DNA of 64,000 nucleotides from Gottschalkia acidurici 9a (GCF_000299355.1 NC_018664.1:3023993-3087992), one strand, 5' to 3'. Counted from the stretch's first letter, positions 21,661-29,230 are shown. Notes: generated by a model not told the origin, from the sequence alone. Translations and numbers: made by a program.

Positions 21661-22077
21661 TTATTTTTTATTACTTGCTGATTTTTCTTCTTTTTTAACT
21701 TCTTTTTCCGGTTCTTTTTCTTCTTCTTTTTTAGGTTCTTCAACCTTTTTAGCCGCATTTTCTTTAGCTTCTTGCTTAGCTTTTAAGTTTTTTTCAAACT
21801 CTTGAAGTAACTTATCAACTTCTTCGTGTGGTCTAGGTATTACATGGCTTGCTACTACTTCACCAACTCTTTCAGCTGCTGCAACCCCTGCATCTACTGC
21901 CGCTCTTACTGCTGCTACTTCACCAGCTATCTGAATTGTAACACTTATTTTTTTATTTACACCAATTACTTTATCAAAGCCAGCTAATCTAACATCTGCT
22001 GCCTTACTTGCAGCATCTAAAGCAGTTACTGCTGACGTTAGTCCTATTGCTTCTATTAATCCTAAAGCTGCTCTCAT
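21661..22077 (-). CDS. BMC hexamer shell protein 2 with charged C-terminal tail
   Basis: The 138-residue protein has one BMC domain (~1-92) ending IPRPHEEVDKLL, followed by a ~46-residue tail almost entirely of K, E, A and P (for example EEPKKEEEKEPEKEVKKEE). The pore segment is altered and longer than usual (KVIGVNKKIS). Tailed BMC-H proteins (PduK-type, though those carry a metal site) exist, but no cysteine is present here. The tail could bind cargo, other compartments or the bacterial nucleoid; no function can be assigned. A strong AAGGAGGTG site precedes the start, 23 bp after the end of the extended upstream reading frame. Confidence 0.93.
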   Translation of the reverse strand: MRAALGLIEAIGLTSAVTALDAASKAADVRLAGFDKVIGVNKKISVTIQIAGEVAAVRAAVDAGVAAAERVGEVVASHVIPRPHEEVDKLLQEFEKNLKAKQEAKENAAKKVEEPKKEEEKEPEKEVKKEEKSASNKK

Positions 22078-22100
22078 AAATTACACCTCCTTAGGTTCTA

Positions 22101-22780
22101 CTAAAATAAGGAGCCCTTTTTTCCTATAGAATCTAATGTTACCTTAGGAATATAAGCTTCTAAATTACTTAAAACATTAGATTTCACATAACTATTGTTA
22201 GGTTTTTCTTCTTTTTTATCATTGCTACTAACTTTTTTACTTTACCAGCTAGGTCTCCTAATGAAGTTATGCTACTTTGTTGTTGATTATAAGAAGTTTT
22301 GACTTCTTTTTTCTCAGACTTACTTCCACCTGATGCTAGGTCTCCTAAGCTTACTTTTTGCATTATATTTCTACTGTCTCTTTCTACACTAGATTTACCA
22401 ACAGAAATATTGCTTAATGTATTTAGGGTGCTCAGTGTTGTATTGTTCGTATTATTGTTATAGTTCGTATTGCCTTGATAACTATTATTACTAGATGATT
22501 CTTTTACTACACCTTTTTTAGATGCTAAAGAATCTAAGGTCTGCATAGCTCCAGCTCTGTTACTAACTTTTGTTGTTCTTCCATAAGAATTTTTATCATA
22601 TGAACCTACACCTGATTTTGTAACATTACCTTTGCTGTTTAATAAACTTGATAATAGTCTCTCTTCATCTTTTCCCAAATTAGTAGTGCCTAAAGATACC
22701 GCATTATTTGGTCTTGAAGCAACCTTACCACTTTTTTGTGCAATATTATTCATAACCACTCTTGCTAATGGGTTAGCCAT
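22101..22780 (-). CDS. Disordered repeat protein of the BMC operon, probable -1 frameshift product
   Basis: Not a recognised family. Start ATG 22780 (MANPLARVV) follows GGTGGTG. The zero frame stops at 22184 after a basic tail. An in-phase A_AAA_AAG heptamer (22238-22232) would allow a -1 shift, giving a 226-residue form ending at 22101. The protein is rich in S, N, K and T, with no stable-domain signature. Short repeats occur at residues 42-51 (LLSSLLNSKG), 81-90 (TLDSLASKKG), 118-128 (TLNTLSNISVG), 144-151 (SLGDLASG), 173-179 (SLGDLAG) and, only in the shifted frame, 215-223 (TLDSIGKKG). Being flanked by two hexamer genes suggests a scaffold or cargo-linker. A real single-base indel or a sequencing error in the A6 tract is the alternative to programmed shifting. 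Confidence 0.75.
22232..22238 (-). other. Candidate -1 ribosomal frameshift site A_AAA_AAG
   Basis: On the minus strand the zero frame reads GTA AAA AAG TTA, so the heptamer A AAA AAG is in the exact phase required for simultaneous slippage, as in dnaX. Slippage leads to GTT AGT AGC and an open frame of 43 codons. An AGGAG sequence lies 16 nt upstream; a weak downstream GTTAG/CTAAC pairing is possible. Confidence 0.6.
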
Positions 22781-22807
22781 TTTTTTCACCACCATTTAGC
22801 TATATTT

Positions 22808-23086
22808 TTAACCTACAATTATATCTAACATTTTATCTACTTCTTCATGAGGTCTAGCTATAACATTTGTTGCTATAATCTCGCCTAATTGAGCTGCTGT
22901 TTCTCTAGCATTCTCAACTGCTGCATTAACTGCTGCTACCTCACCTGATACTATTACAGCTATAAGTGCTGATCCTACAACGTCTAAATCCACGATATTA
23001 ACATCAGCCGATTTAACCATAGTATCTGCTGCTTGTATAGCAGCTACTAAACCTTTAGTTTCAACTAAACCTATGGCTCTTCTCAT
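22808..23086 (-). CDS. BMC hexamer shell protein 3
   Basis: The 92-residue single BMC domain has VETKGLVAAIQAADTMVKSA at the N-terminus, VSGEVAAVNAAVENA in the middle and IARPHEEVDKML at the end. Its pore segment VVGSALI differs from hexamer 1 (KIGFG) and 2, so the three hexamers would present chemically different pores. It follows the UbiD gene by 14 bp and precedes the disordered-protein gene. No tandem-domain (trimer) shell gene is visible in the window. Confidence 0.95.
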   Translation of the reverse strand: MRRAIGLVETKGLVAAIQAADTMVKSADVNIVDLDVVGSALIAVIVSGEVAAVNAAVENARETAAQLGEIIATNVIARPHEEVDKMLDIIVG

Positions 23087-23100
23087 AGTTTATACCACCT

Positions 23101-24474
23101 TTACTTATTTTTGATACCTGGCAAATATTTTTCTATATCTAATTCACCTTCAAAACCAGGGATTATTGCCATTTCAAATAAGTGTGCATATTCTCCTAGA
23201 GGTTTTGTAGCATCTATACCCATTTTATCCGTAACTCCACGTGCAACATGAGATGATTCTAGCCCTGAACCTAAAGCTCCCGGAACTATAACTACGTCTT
23301 GTGAAGCTTGAACTCTAGAAGATAGTGCAAGTTCTACACTACTTGAATCATATATATTTATATCTTCATCTACTATTACAACATGTTTTATATCATAAGA
23401 ACTTCCAAGTGCAGCTAGTATTGCTGTTTTAGCATCTCCAGCTTTACGTTTTTTTATAGATATTATAGCATGTAATCTACATCCAGCTCCAACAGTAATG
23501 TTAACATCTTGAACATCTATTGTTGCATTTTTAATTGCTGCATATAATTCCGCTTCTCTAATTAGACCATTCGCAAGATGCTCTTCTCTACAAGGGAATG
23601 CATGTTGGAATATTGCATTATTTCTATGCATTATACATTTAACTTCCATAACTGGGTTTGGAGCTACTTCTCCATAATATCCCATAAGTTCTCCAAAAGG
23701 TCCTTCTATAACACGTTTATTAGGAACTAGTACACCTTCTAGAACCATCTCAGCATAAGCTGGTACTTCTAAATCAACTGTGTGACACTTCACTAATTCT
23801 AGTGGCTCTCCTCTTAGAGCACTATCAACTTCATGTTTGTCTAATCCATATCTTCTAGAACCTATTTGAGATGCTAATAGATATGTGGCATCATATCCTA
23901 ATACAACTGCACATTCTAATGGTTTATTTATCTTTTCAAACTCAGCAAATTGTTCTAAAAGTGCCGGAGAGTGACCTGATACTAAAGCACTTATGCTATT
24001 TCCACCATTAATTTGGAATCTACGTACTGCCATATGAGTATATCCTGTTTCAGGATCTCTTACTATAAACATTCCCGCTGTAATAAACGCTCCAGAATCC
24101 TTCTCATGTGAAGTAGGAACTGGGAACATCCTAGGTATATCTATATTTCCTGTAACTATATTTTCTTTTATAGGTCCGTTATTCACCATTTTTGCAGGTT
24201 GCGGATTAGCTATAGCGTCCATAAATCTGAACAATCTATTTTCGCTTGTAACATCATTCATTAATTTATAGTAAAGTTCACGATTACCGTATAACCCACC
24301 TAATACAGGCATATCATATCCTTTTGGTTTGTTAAACATTATAGGTTTTCTGTTGCTAAAGTATCTTAACACAGCTCCTAATTCAAACTTAGGATCTACT
24401 TGAGTATTACAATACTCTATTTCTCCTAGTTGTTCTAATTTATTAATTGTTGCTCTTAACATTTGTGTTTCCAA
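23101..24474 (-). CDS. UbiD-family prenylated-FMN-dependent decarboxylase
   Basis: The 457-residue protein has typical UbiD length. UbiD enzymes use prenyl-FMN with Mn2+ and K+ to (de)carboxylate aromatic or alpha,beta-unsaturated acids. Visible are MAVRRFQINGGNS in the cofactor-binding half, and EGPFGELMGYYG, which holds the two acidic residues of the active site and metal site. It lies between hexamer 3 and its partner ubiX. In this purine context the best substrate guess is 4-amino-5-imidazolecarboxylate, decarboxylated to 4-aminoimidazole in the classical clostridial xanthine pathway. Family call is strong; substrate is inference. Confidence 0.92.
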   Translation of the reverse strand: METQMLRATINKLEQLGEIEYCNTQVDPKFELGAVLRYFSNRKPIMFNKPKGYDMPVLGGLYGNRELYYKLMNDVTSENRLFRFMDAIANPQPAKMVNNGPIKENIVTGNIDIPRMFPVPTSHEKDSGAFITAGMFIVRDPETGYTHMAVRRFQINGGNSISALVSGHSPALLEQFAEFEKINKPLECAVVLGYDATYLLASQIGSRRYGLDKHEVDSALRGEPLELVKCHTVDLEVPAYAEMVLEGVLVPNKRVIEGPFGELMGYYGEVAPNPVMEVKCIMHRNNAIFQHAFPCREEHLANGLIREAELYAAIKNATIDVQDVNITVGAGCRLHAIISIKKRKAGDAKTAILAALGSSYDIKHVVIVDEDINIYDSSSVELALSSRVQASQDVVIVPGALGSGLESSHVARGVTDKMGIDATKPLGEYAHLFEMAIIPGFEGELDIEKYLPGIKNK

Positions 24475-24493
24475 TCTGTTCCCTCCTTTCGTA

Positions 24494-25048
24494 CTATTCG
24501 CCCCATCTTGTTATAAGATTATGCTCTATTCCTATCTGATCAAGTATTCTAGCTACTATACCACTAACTATGTCTCCTATAGTTTCCGGATGACTATAGA
24601 ATCCCGGTGAAGGTGGAAGTACAGTCACACCTGCTCTAGACAGCTTAAGCATATTCTCAAGATGTATTTGGCTTAACGGAGTCTCTCTCGGTACTACAAC
24701 TAATTTCCTATTTTCTTTAATTATAACATCCGCGGCTCTAGTCAATAAATTATCTGATAATCCATTAGCAACAGCAGATACAGTCTTCATTGAGCAAGGA
24801 ACTATAACCATTGCATCCGTTTTAAATGAACCGCTAGCTATAGGTGCTGCTAAGTCTTTATTTTCATGAAAGTGTGTAGCTAGTCCTTTAAGTTCTTCTA
24901 GTTTAATACCACATTCGTGTTCTACTACATATTCTCCTAATGTAGATACAACTAAATGAGTTTCTATATTTAATTCTTGTAATATTTTTAAAAGGGCTAC
25001 TCCGTATATAGCTCCACTACCTCCAGAAATTCCTACAACTACTCTCAT
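24494..25048 (-). CDS. ubiX: UbiX-family flavin prenyltransferase
   Basis: The 184-residue protein makes prenylated FMN, the cofactor of UbiD, from FMN and dimethylallyl phosphate. Motifs are VGISGGSGAIYGVALL at the N-terminus, SGSFKTDAMVIVPCSMKTVSAV (central flavin/prenyl site), VPRETPLSQIHLENML and SPGFYSHP. Length is standard. It is 19 bp upstream of the ubiD gene, in the usual cofactor-plus-enzyme pairing. A terminator-like hairpin lies upstream of it, so ubiX-ubiD and the shell genes may be expressed at a lower level than the two hydrolases, or from a separate promoter. Confidence 0.95.
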   Translation of the reverse strand: MRVVVGISGGSGAIYGVALLKILQELNIETHLVVSTLGEYVVEHECGIKLEELKGLATHFHENKDLAAPIASGSFKTDAMVIVPCSMKTVSAVANGLSDNLLTRAADVIIKENRKLVVVPRETPLSQIHLENMLKLSRAGVTVLPPSPGFYSHPETIGDIVSGIVARILDQIGIEHNLITRWGE

Positions 25049-25102
25049 ACTGTTTCCTCACTTTCTGATTTTAACCCGTTGCTTTTATAGAACACCTATT
25101 AT

Positions 25103-25130
25103 TAAAAAAGTCGTCTTGAAAAAAGACGGC
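25103..25130 (-). terminator. Hairpin with T run between cysteine hydrolase and ubiX genes
   Basis: On the minus strand, GCCGTCTT pairs with AAGACGAC (one mismatch) and is followed by TTTTTT. This looks like an intrinsic terminator, probably leaky, inside the BMC operon. Confidence 0.65.
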
Positions 25131-25152
25131 ACTATATTTGGTCAGTATTTAT

Positions 25153-25186
25153 TATGACCACTTCCTCATATGAGGAAGTAGTCATA
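25153..25186. repeat. 34-bp near-perfect inverted repeat
   Basis: TATGAC-C-ACTTCCTCAT faces ATGAGGAAGT-A-GTCATA with one mismatch. Together with the adjacent hairpin at 25103-25130 it forms a strong structured spacer, likely an mRNA processing or stabilising element. Confidence 0.7.
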
Positions 25187-25214
25187 TTTTATTTCTTTAT
25201 TAAATAAGTTCTAA

Positions 25215-25838
25215 TTAACCTTGAACTTTGTTTTGTTGGTCTCCAGCTCCAGCCCATGGATCGTTTCCAGCATCTATAGCTGAAGTAAATTCGTCTATGT
25301 CTATAACTTTTGTGAATATACTTAAGTCTACTAATCCATTTTGGTGTTGTGCTTCGTCTTTAGAGTGAACTCCGTCTCTTAAAGTTATAACTCTGTAAGC
25401 TAATGCTAAAGCGTCAGCTGCAGTTGATCTAACACAAACGTTAGTCCAAACTCCTGTTACAACTACTGTATCTAAGTTTTCTTCTCTTAGGTATAAGTCT
25501 AAGTCAGTGTGCCAGAATGAACTGTGTCTTCTTTTAGGAATAGCGTACTCTTCTCCTTCTGGGTATAATTCTTTTATGAAGTCTGATCCCCAAGTTCCTT
25601 TTATAGCGTGAACTGGTCTAACTCTGAAGTCAGCGTCATTTTTTCTGTGCGCTTCTTGGATGTGGATTAATTGAACATCATCTTTACCTGCAGCGTTTCT
25701 TTCTCTTACCCATTTGAATAATTTTTGTAGGTTTGGAACTATTTCTTCTCCACCTGGACATCTTAATGGAGCTTTTTCTCCTATAAAGTCATTTAACATA
25801 TCGATTACAACGATACCATATCTGTGTTGATTACTCAT
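25215..25838 (-). CDS. Isochorismatase-like cysteine hydrolase (amidohydrolase)
   Basis: The 207-residue protein belongs to the cysteine hydrolase family that includes N-carbamoylsarcosine amidase, ureidoacrylate amidohydrolase and biuret hydrolase. The catalytic triad can be seen: Asp in VVIDMLNDF (~12-20), Lys in AIPKRRHSSF, and Cys in TGVWTNVCVRSTA. A C-terminal tail (NDPWAGAGDQQNKVQG) follows the core. It lies between the cyclic amidohydrolase gene (103 bp, with a hairpin) and the hairpin-rich spacer before ubiX. In the xanthine pathway it could release the carbamoyl group of 4-ureido-5-imidazolecarboxylate as CO2 and NH3. Family is clear; substrate is inference. Confidence 0.85.
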   Translation of the reverse strand: MSNQHRYGIVVIDMLNDFIGEKAPLRCPGGEEIVPNLQKLFKWVRERNAAGKDDVQLIHIQEAHRKNDADFRVRPVHAIKGTWGSDFIKELYPEGEEYAIPKRRHSSFWHTDLDLYLREENLDTVVVTGVWTNVCVRSTAADALALAYRVITLRDGVHSKDEAQHQNGLVDLSIFTKVIDIDEFTSAIDAGNDPWAGAGDQQNKVQG

Positions 25839-25887
25839 TTATATCTCCTCCTCGAATTTTATCAAAATTTATTTTATATAAAATAAT

Positions 25888-25919
25888 TATGGCGTACAGC
25901 GTATCTACTATACGCCATA
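25888..25919 (-). repeat. Intercistronic hairpin after the cyclic amidohydrolase gene
   Basis: A perfect 9-bp stem TATGGCGTA / TACGCCATA with a 14-nt loop. It is followed on the minus strand by an AT-rich stretch but no long T run, so it may stabilise mRNA or only partly terminate. Confidence 0.65.
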
Positions 25920-25941
25920 GTTATTTATTAACTATCTTAAA

Positions 25942-27609
25942 TTACTTATTGAACTCTGGTAGAGATTCTCTCTCTCTTCTGTTCACTCCTGTTGGAGTTG
26001 TAGTACCATAAGTTATTGTTTTTGGTAATACTTGAATGCTTTGTCTCTTAACGTACTTACCAAATCCTGGTTTAACCATGATTCCTTTGATTCTTCTTAC
26101 ATCTTCATTTATTTTTTCTGGATGTAGTTTTCTGTAACTTCTATCGTACTCAGCAGCTGCTAATTCTGGGAATTGCTCGAATATATCAGCAAATTTCTCT
26201 TCAGTACCTTCTGGGAAGTTATGAACTGTTTTTTCTAATTCTGCATCAGTTAATGTTGGTAATACACCTTCTTGAGTATCATCGAATACTACTGTTCCAC
26301 GAACTATAGTTTTTAGTACTCTACCTTTTAATTCCATACCGTCAAGTGGAGTGTATCCACACATTGAAGCTTGGTTTCCTTTCGCATCAATTGTCCATTT
26401 TTTCTCAAGGTCAACTATAGCAAAGTCAGCATCTGATCCTATTTCCATAGCACCTTTTTTAGGATATAGTCCGTAGTGTTTAGCAGCGTTAGTTGATAAT
26501 ACTTCCACAGTTCTGCTAAGTGATAATCTACCCTTGTTTAATCCTTCTGATATGATTATCGGAGCCATAGTTTCTACTCCTGGAATTCCTGGGAATGCTG
26601 TCCAGATGTTCATTCCTTCTTTATTTTTTTCTGATTCTATTTCATATGGAGCATGGTCTGTAGCCATGAAGTCTATGCTTCCGTTTCTTAACCCTTCCCA
26701 TTGCTCTTCGTTATCTGCAGAAGTTCTTATTGGAGGAGCTATTTTAGCTTGTGAACCATGTTTAGTCATAGCTTCTTGATAGTTAAGTGTTAAGTAGTGA
26801 GGACAAGATTCTGAAGTTGCGTTTATTCCTCTCTTCTTAGCTTCTCCTATTAATTTAGCACCGATTCCAGTACTCATGTGAACTATGTGAAGTCTTGCTC
26901 CTGTAGCTTCAGCGAAGCTTATTCCTAATTCTATAGCAACTTTTTCAGCTAATTCGTTTCTAGCTTCTGACCAAGCTGGTCCGTCCATTCTTCCTTCTTC
27001 TTGGAACTTCTTAACATAGAAGTCACATATAGCGAAGTTCTCAGCGTGGATTCCTATTGGAAGTCCTGTTTTAGCAACTTCTTTGAAGCACTCAAGCATC
27101 TCTGGATCAGTAACTCTTGGATAAGTTGGTACTGATGGAGTCATGTAAACTTTAAATGCAACTACTCCGAAGTCAGCTTGTTCTTTAACGTTGTGCATCC
27201 AACCTTCTCTAACGTCTTCTCCTGTTACTCCTCCCCATAGACCGTAGTCTACTATTGTTTGTGCGTTAGCTATATCTATTTTAAGTTCTAATTGTTTAAC
27301 TGTTCTTGTTGATGGAACTGTACAACATGGCATATCTATTATTGTAGATACTCCACCTCTTGCTGCAGCCGATGTTCCTGTTACCCAGTTTTCTCTATGT
27401 CCAAATCCATGATACATTATATGAGTATGTGAATCTATAAATCCTGGGAAAGTTAAATGTCCTTCAGCATCGATAGTTTCTTTTGCTTCTATTCCGTGAA
27501 TAGTACTTACAAAACCTGCTATTTTTTCGTCTTTAACTAAGATATTAGTTAATACAGTATTGTCTCCTTGAGGGATCTTAGCGTTTTTAATGATTACATC
27601 ATAACTCAT
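25942..27609 (-). CDS. Cyclic amidohydrolase (dihydropyrimidinase/allantoinase superfamily) with C-terminal extension
   Basis: The 555-residue metallo-hydrolase opens cyclic amide rings. Metal-site motifs are complete: HxH in GFIDSHTHI (~58-66), the carbamylated Lys in VVAFKVYM (~150), His in GIHAEN and in IVHMS, and Asp in MATDHAPYE. Allantoinases and dihydroorotases are about 420-460 residues; this protein carries roughly 100 extra C-terminal residues (from ~VLPTLTDAELE), ending RRERESLPEFNK. It is the first gene of the microcompartment operon. In context it is the best candidate for xanthine amidohydrolase, the enzyme that opens the pyrimidine ring of xanthine in purinolytic clostridia, whose gene was long unknown. 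This assignment is inference. Confidence 0.85.
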   Translation of the reverse strand: MSYDVIIKNAKIPQGDNTVLTNILVKDEKIAGFVSTIHGIEAKETIDAEGHLTFPGFIDSHTHIMYHGFGHRENWVTGTSAAARGGVSTIIDMPCCTVPSTRTVKQLELKIDIANAQTIVDYGLWGGVTGEDVREGWMHNVKEQADFGVVAFKVYMTPSVPTYPRVTDPEMLECFKEVAKTGLPIGIHAENFAICDFYVKKFQEEGRMDGPAWSEARNELAEKVAIELGISFAEATGARLHIVHMSTGIGAKLIGEAKKRGINATSESCPHYLTLNYQEAMTKHGSQAKIAPPIRTSADNEEQWEGLRNGSIDFMATDHAPYEIESEKNKEGMNIWTAFPGIPGVETMAPIIISEGLNKGRLSLSRTVEVLSTNAAKHYGLYPKKGAMEIGSDADFAIVDLEKKWTIDAKGNQASMCGYTPLDGMELKGRVLKTIVRGTVVFDDTQEGVLPTLTDAELEKTVHNFPEGTEEKFADIFEQFPELAAAEYDRSYRKLHPEKINEDVRRIKGIMVKPGFGKYVKRQSIQVLPKTITYGTTTPTGVNRRERESLPEFNK

Positions 27610-28483
27610 TTTTAAACTCCTCCTAATTTTTAAATTATTTTTTTGATATCTACTATTTTATCATGATATCGTTTTCAGTCAAATTACCTCTGAATAAGTA
27701 TAATGTTATATTATACAAATATCTTATAGTAACTTTGTCCTAACAGGAAAATATCAAGACAAAATTATTACCAAAATTATATGAAGCATTAATGTCAAAT
27801 TGAAGCCTTTTTAAGTATCACGTGATATATAATATAATTCTATATAGATTTATTTTCACCTTCTATTAAAAAGCTTTAATTTAAAACTTTCTTTAATATT
27901 AAGAAGGTAATTTCACGATATATTTATTACTTTTGATGTTAATATAACTATATCACAAAAAAGGATTTTTTACATTTGTTATTTTTATATAATTTAAAAC
28001 TGTTTTTAACTCTTTTTTAGGAAGTTCTTTTATAGTATTATTACAATAATGATTTATAAAGCCTCTTTATATTAGATAATTTACGCGTTTTTTCTACATT
28101 TTACTTGGTATACTTTTTTAATTAAATTCACAATAATAAAGATATATTTACAAGCTATGCATCATTTAATAACTAAGGCTTATAATTTCAATTGATTTAT
28201 TAATATTATACTTCTATAATTAGTTCAATTTATTATCATGCTAAAAGCTTATATTAAGTATAAATTAGTATAAGTATATAGATATATACCATAAATTTAT
28301 GACTATAGCTTGAGATTTTAACTTATATTATTAGCATTATAACTTAAACATCTATTATAAATCTAGCCTTTTTAGTATTTAAGATTTTAGCTATAATAAA
28401 TTTGTTAAGTATTAGATATAGTGCTATAATCATATATAGTAATATCTTTAAATTAAAAATATATTTGGAAAGGAGTTTTACTT
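27610..28483. promoter_or_regulatory. Divergent regulatory region between the BMC operon and the cyclase gene
   Basis: About 870 bp without a gene, very AT-rich. It must hold the promoters of both the BMC operon (minus) and the cyclase-family gene (plus). A perfect 12-bp palindrome TATCACGTGATA lies at 27816-27827, and a TTGGTATACT element near 28104-28113 contains the GTATAC core found before the permease genes. I searched for purine and PRPP riboswitch cores and saw none. A PucR-type regulator encoded nearby may act here. Confidence 0.5.
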
Positions 28484-29176
28484 ATGAACTTACGTTTAGT
28501 TGACTTAACGCAAGATATTTATGAAGGTATGCCATTATATGGAATACATCAAAAAACATTTATAATGACTAATCAAACTCATGAGCAAAGTAAAGCAGCT
28601 ACAGGAAGTGACTTAGGGTTTTATGCAAGAAATATCCTTATGAGTGAACACTGTGGAACTCATAGTGATGCTGTTCTTGAGTTTAAAGAAGGTGGCAAAG
28701 ATATCGTAGATATGCCTATAGAGTATTTCTATGGTAGTGCTATATGCGTAGACTTAACTCATATGAGATATCCAGATTATATAGAAGTAAAAGACTTACA
28801 AGAAGCTATTGCTAAATCTGGACAAGAGATAAGAAAAGGTGATATATTCCTTATGTACACTGGTCTATTTAATAGAGAATATCCAGGTGCAGGATATCAA
28901 AATCACTACACAGGGGTAAGTTATGAAGCTGCTAAATGGTTAGCTGAACAAGGAGTAGTAAATATAGGAGTAGATGCTCCCGCAATAGATCAAACTCCAG
29001 ATGACTTAACTTTTGCAGGTCATAAAGTTTGTGGAGAATATGGTATAACTAATACTGAAAACCTTTGCAACTTAGATCAAGTTGTAAATAAAAGATTCTT
29101 ATACTTTGGTCTTCCTTTAAAAATCCCTGGAGGAACTGGTTCTCCTATACGTGCAGTAGCACTATTAGAAGATTAA
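28484..29176 (+). CDS. Cyclase-family metal-dependent hydrolase (kynurenine formamidase-like)
   Basis: The 230-residue protein belongs to the cyclase family (Pfam Cyclase), Zn- or Mn-dependent amide/lactam hydrolases. The signature appears as SEHCGTHSDA (~63-72), followed by GDIFLMYTG and GVDAPAIDQTP; the last block holds further metal/catalytic residues. A GGAAAGGAG site precedes ATG 28484. It is divergent from the BMC operon and convergent with the PucR gene, sharing a bidirectional terminator. A role as imidazolonase (opening 4-imidazolone to formiminoglycine) would fill a step not otherwise covered here; this is inference, and other cyclic-amide or formamide substrates are equally compatible with the family. 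Confidence 0.85.
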   Translation: MNLRLVDLTQDIYEGMPLYGIHQKTFIMTNQTHEQSKAATGSDLGFYARNILMSEHCGTHSDAVLEFKEGGKDIVDMPIEYFYGSAICVDLTHMRYPDYIEVKDLQEAIAKSGQEIRKGDIFLMYTGLFNREYPGAGYQNHYTGVSYEAAKWLAEQGVVNIGVDAPAIDQTPDDLTFAGHKVCGEYGITNTENLCNLDQVVNKRFLYFGLPLKIPGGTGSPIRAVALLED

Positions 29177-29193
29177 TTATAGTACTTAAAATA

Positions 29194-29230
29194 AAAAATA
29201 CTCATAGAGTAAACTCTATGAGTATTTTTT
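29194..29230. terminator. Bidirectional terminator between cyclase and pucR genes
   Basis: ACTCATAGAGT faces ACTCTATGAGT across an AA loop, with A run on one side and T run on the other, so it serves both converging genes. Confidence 0.9.

Noticed and set aside
27816-27827. TATCACGTGATA as a second parS site
   Set aside because: Only the CACGTG core matches; the outer TGTT/AACA bases of parS are missing.
27610-28483. Purine or PRPP riboswitch before the BMC operon
   Set aside because: The conserved purine-riboswitch junction and loop sequences were not found on either strand, nor in the regions before the permeases.
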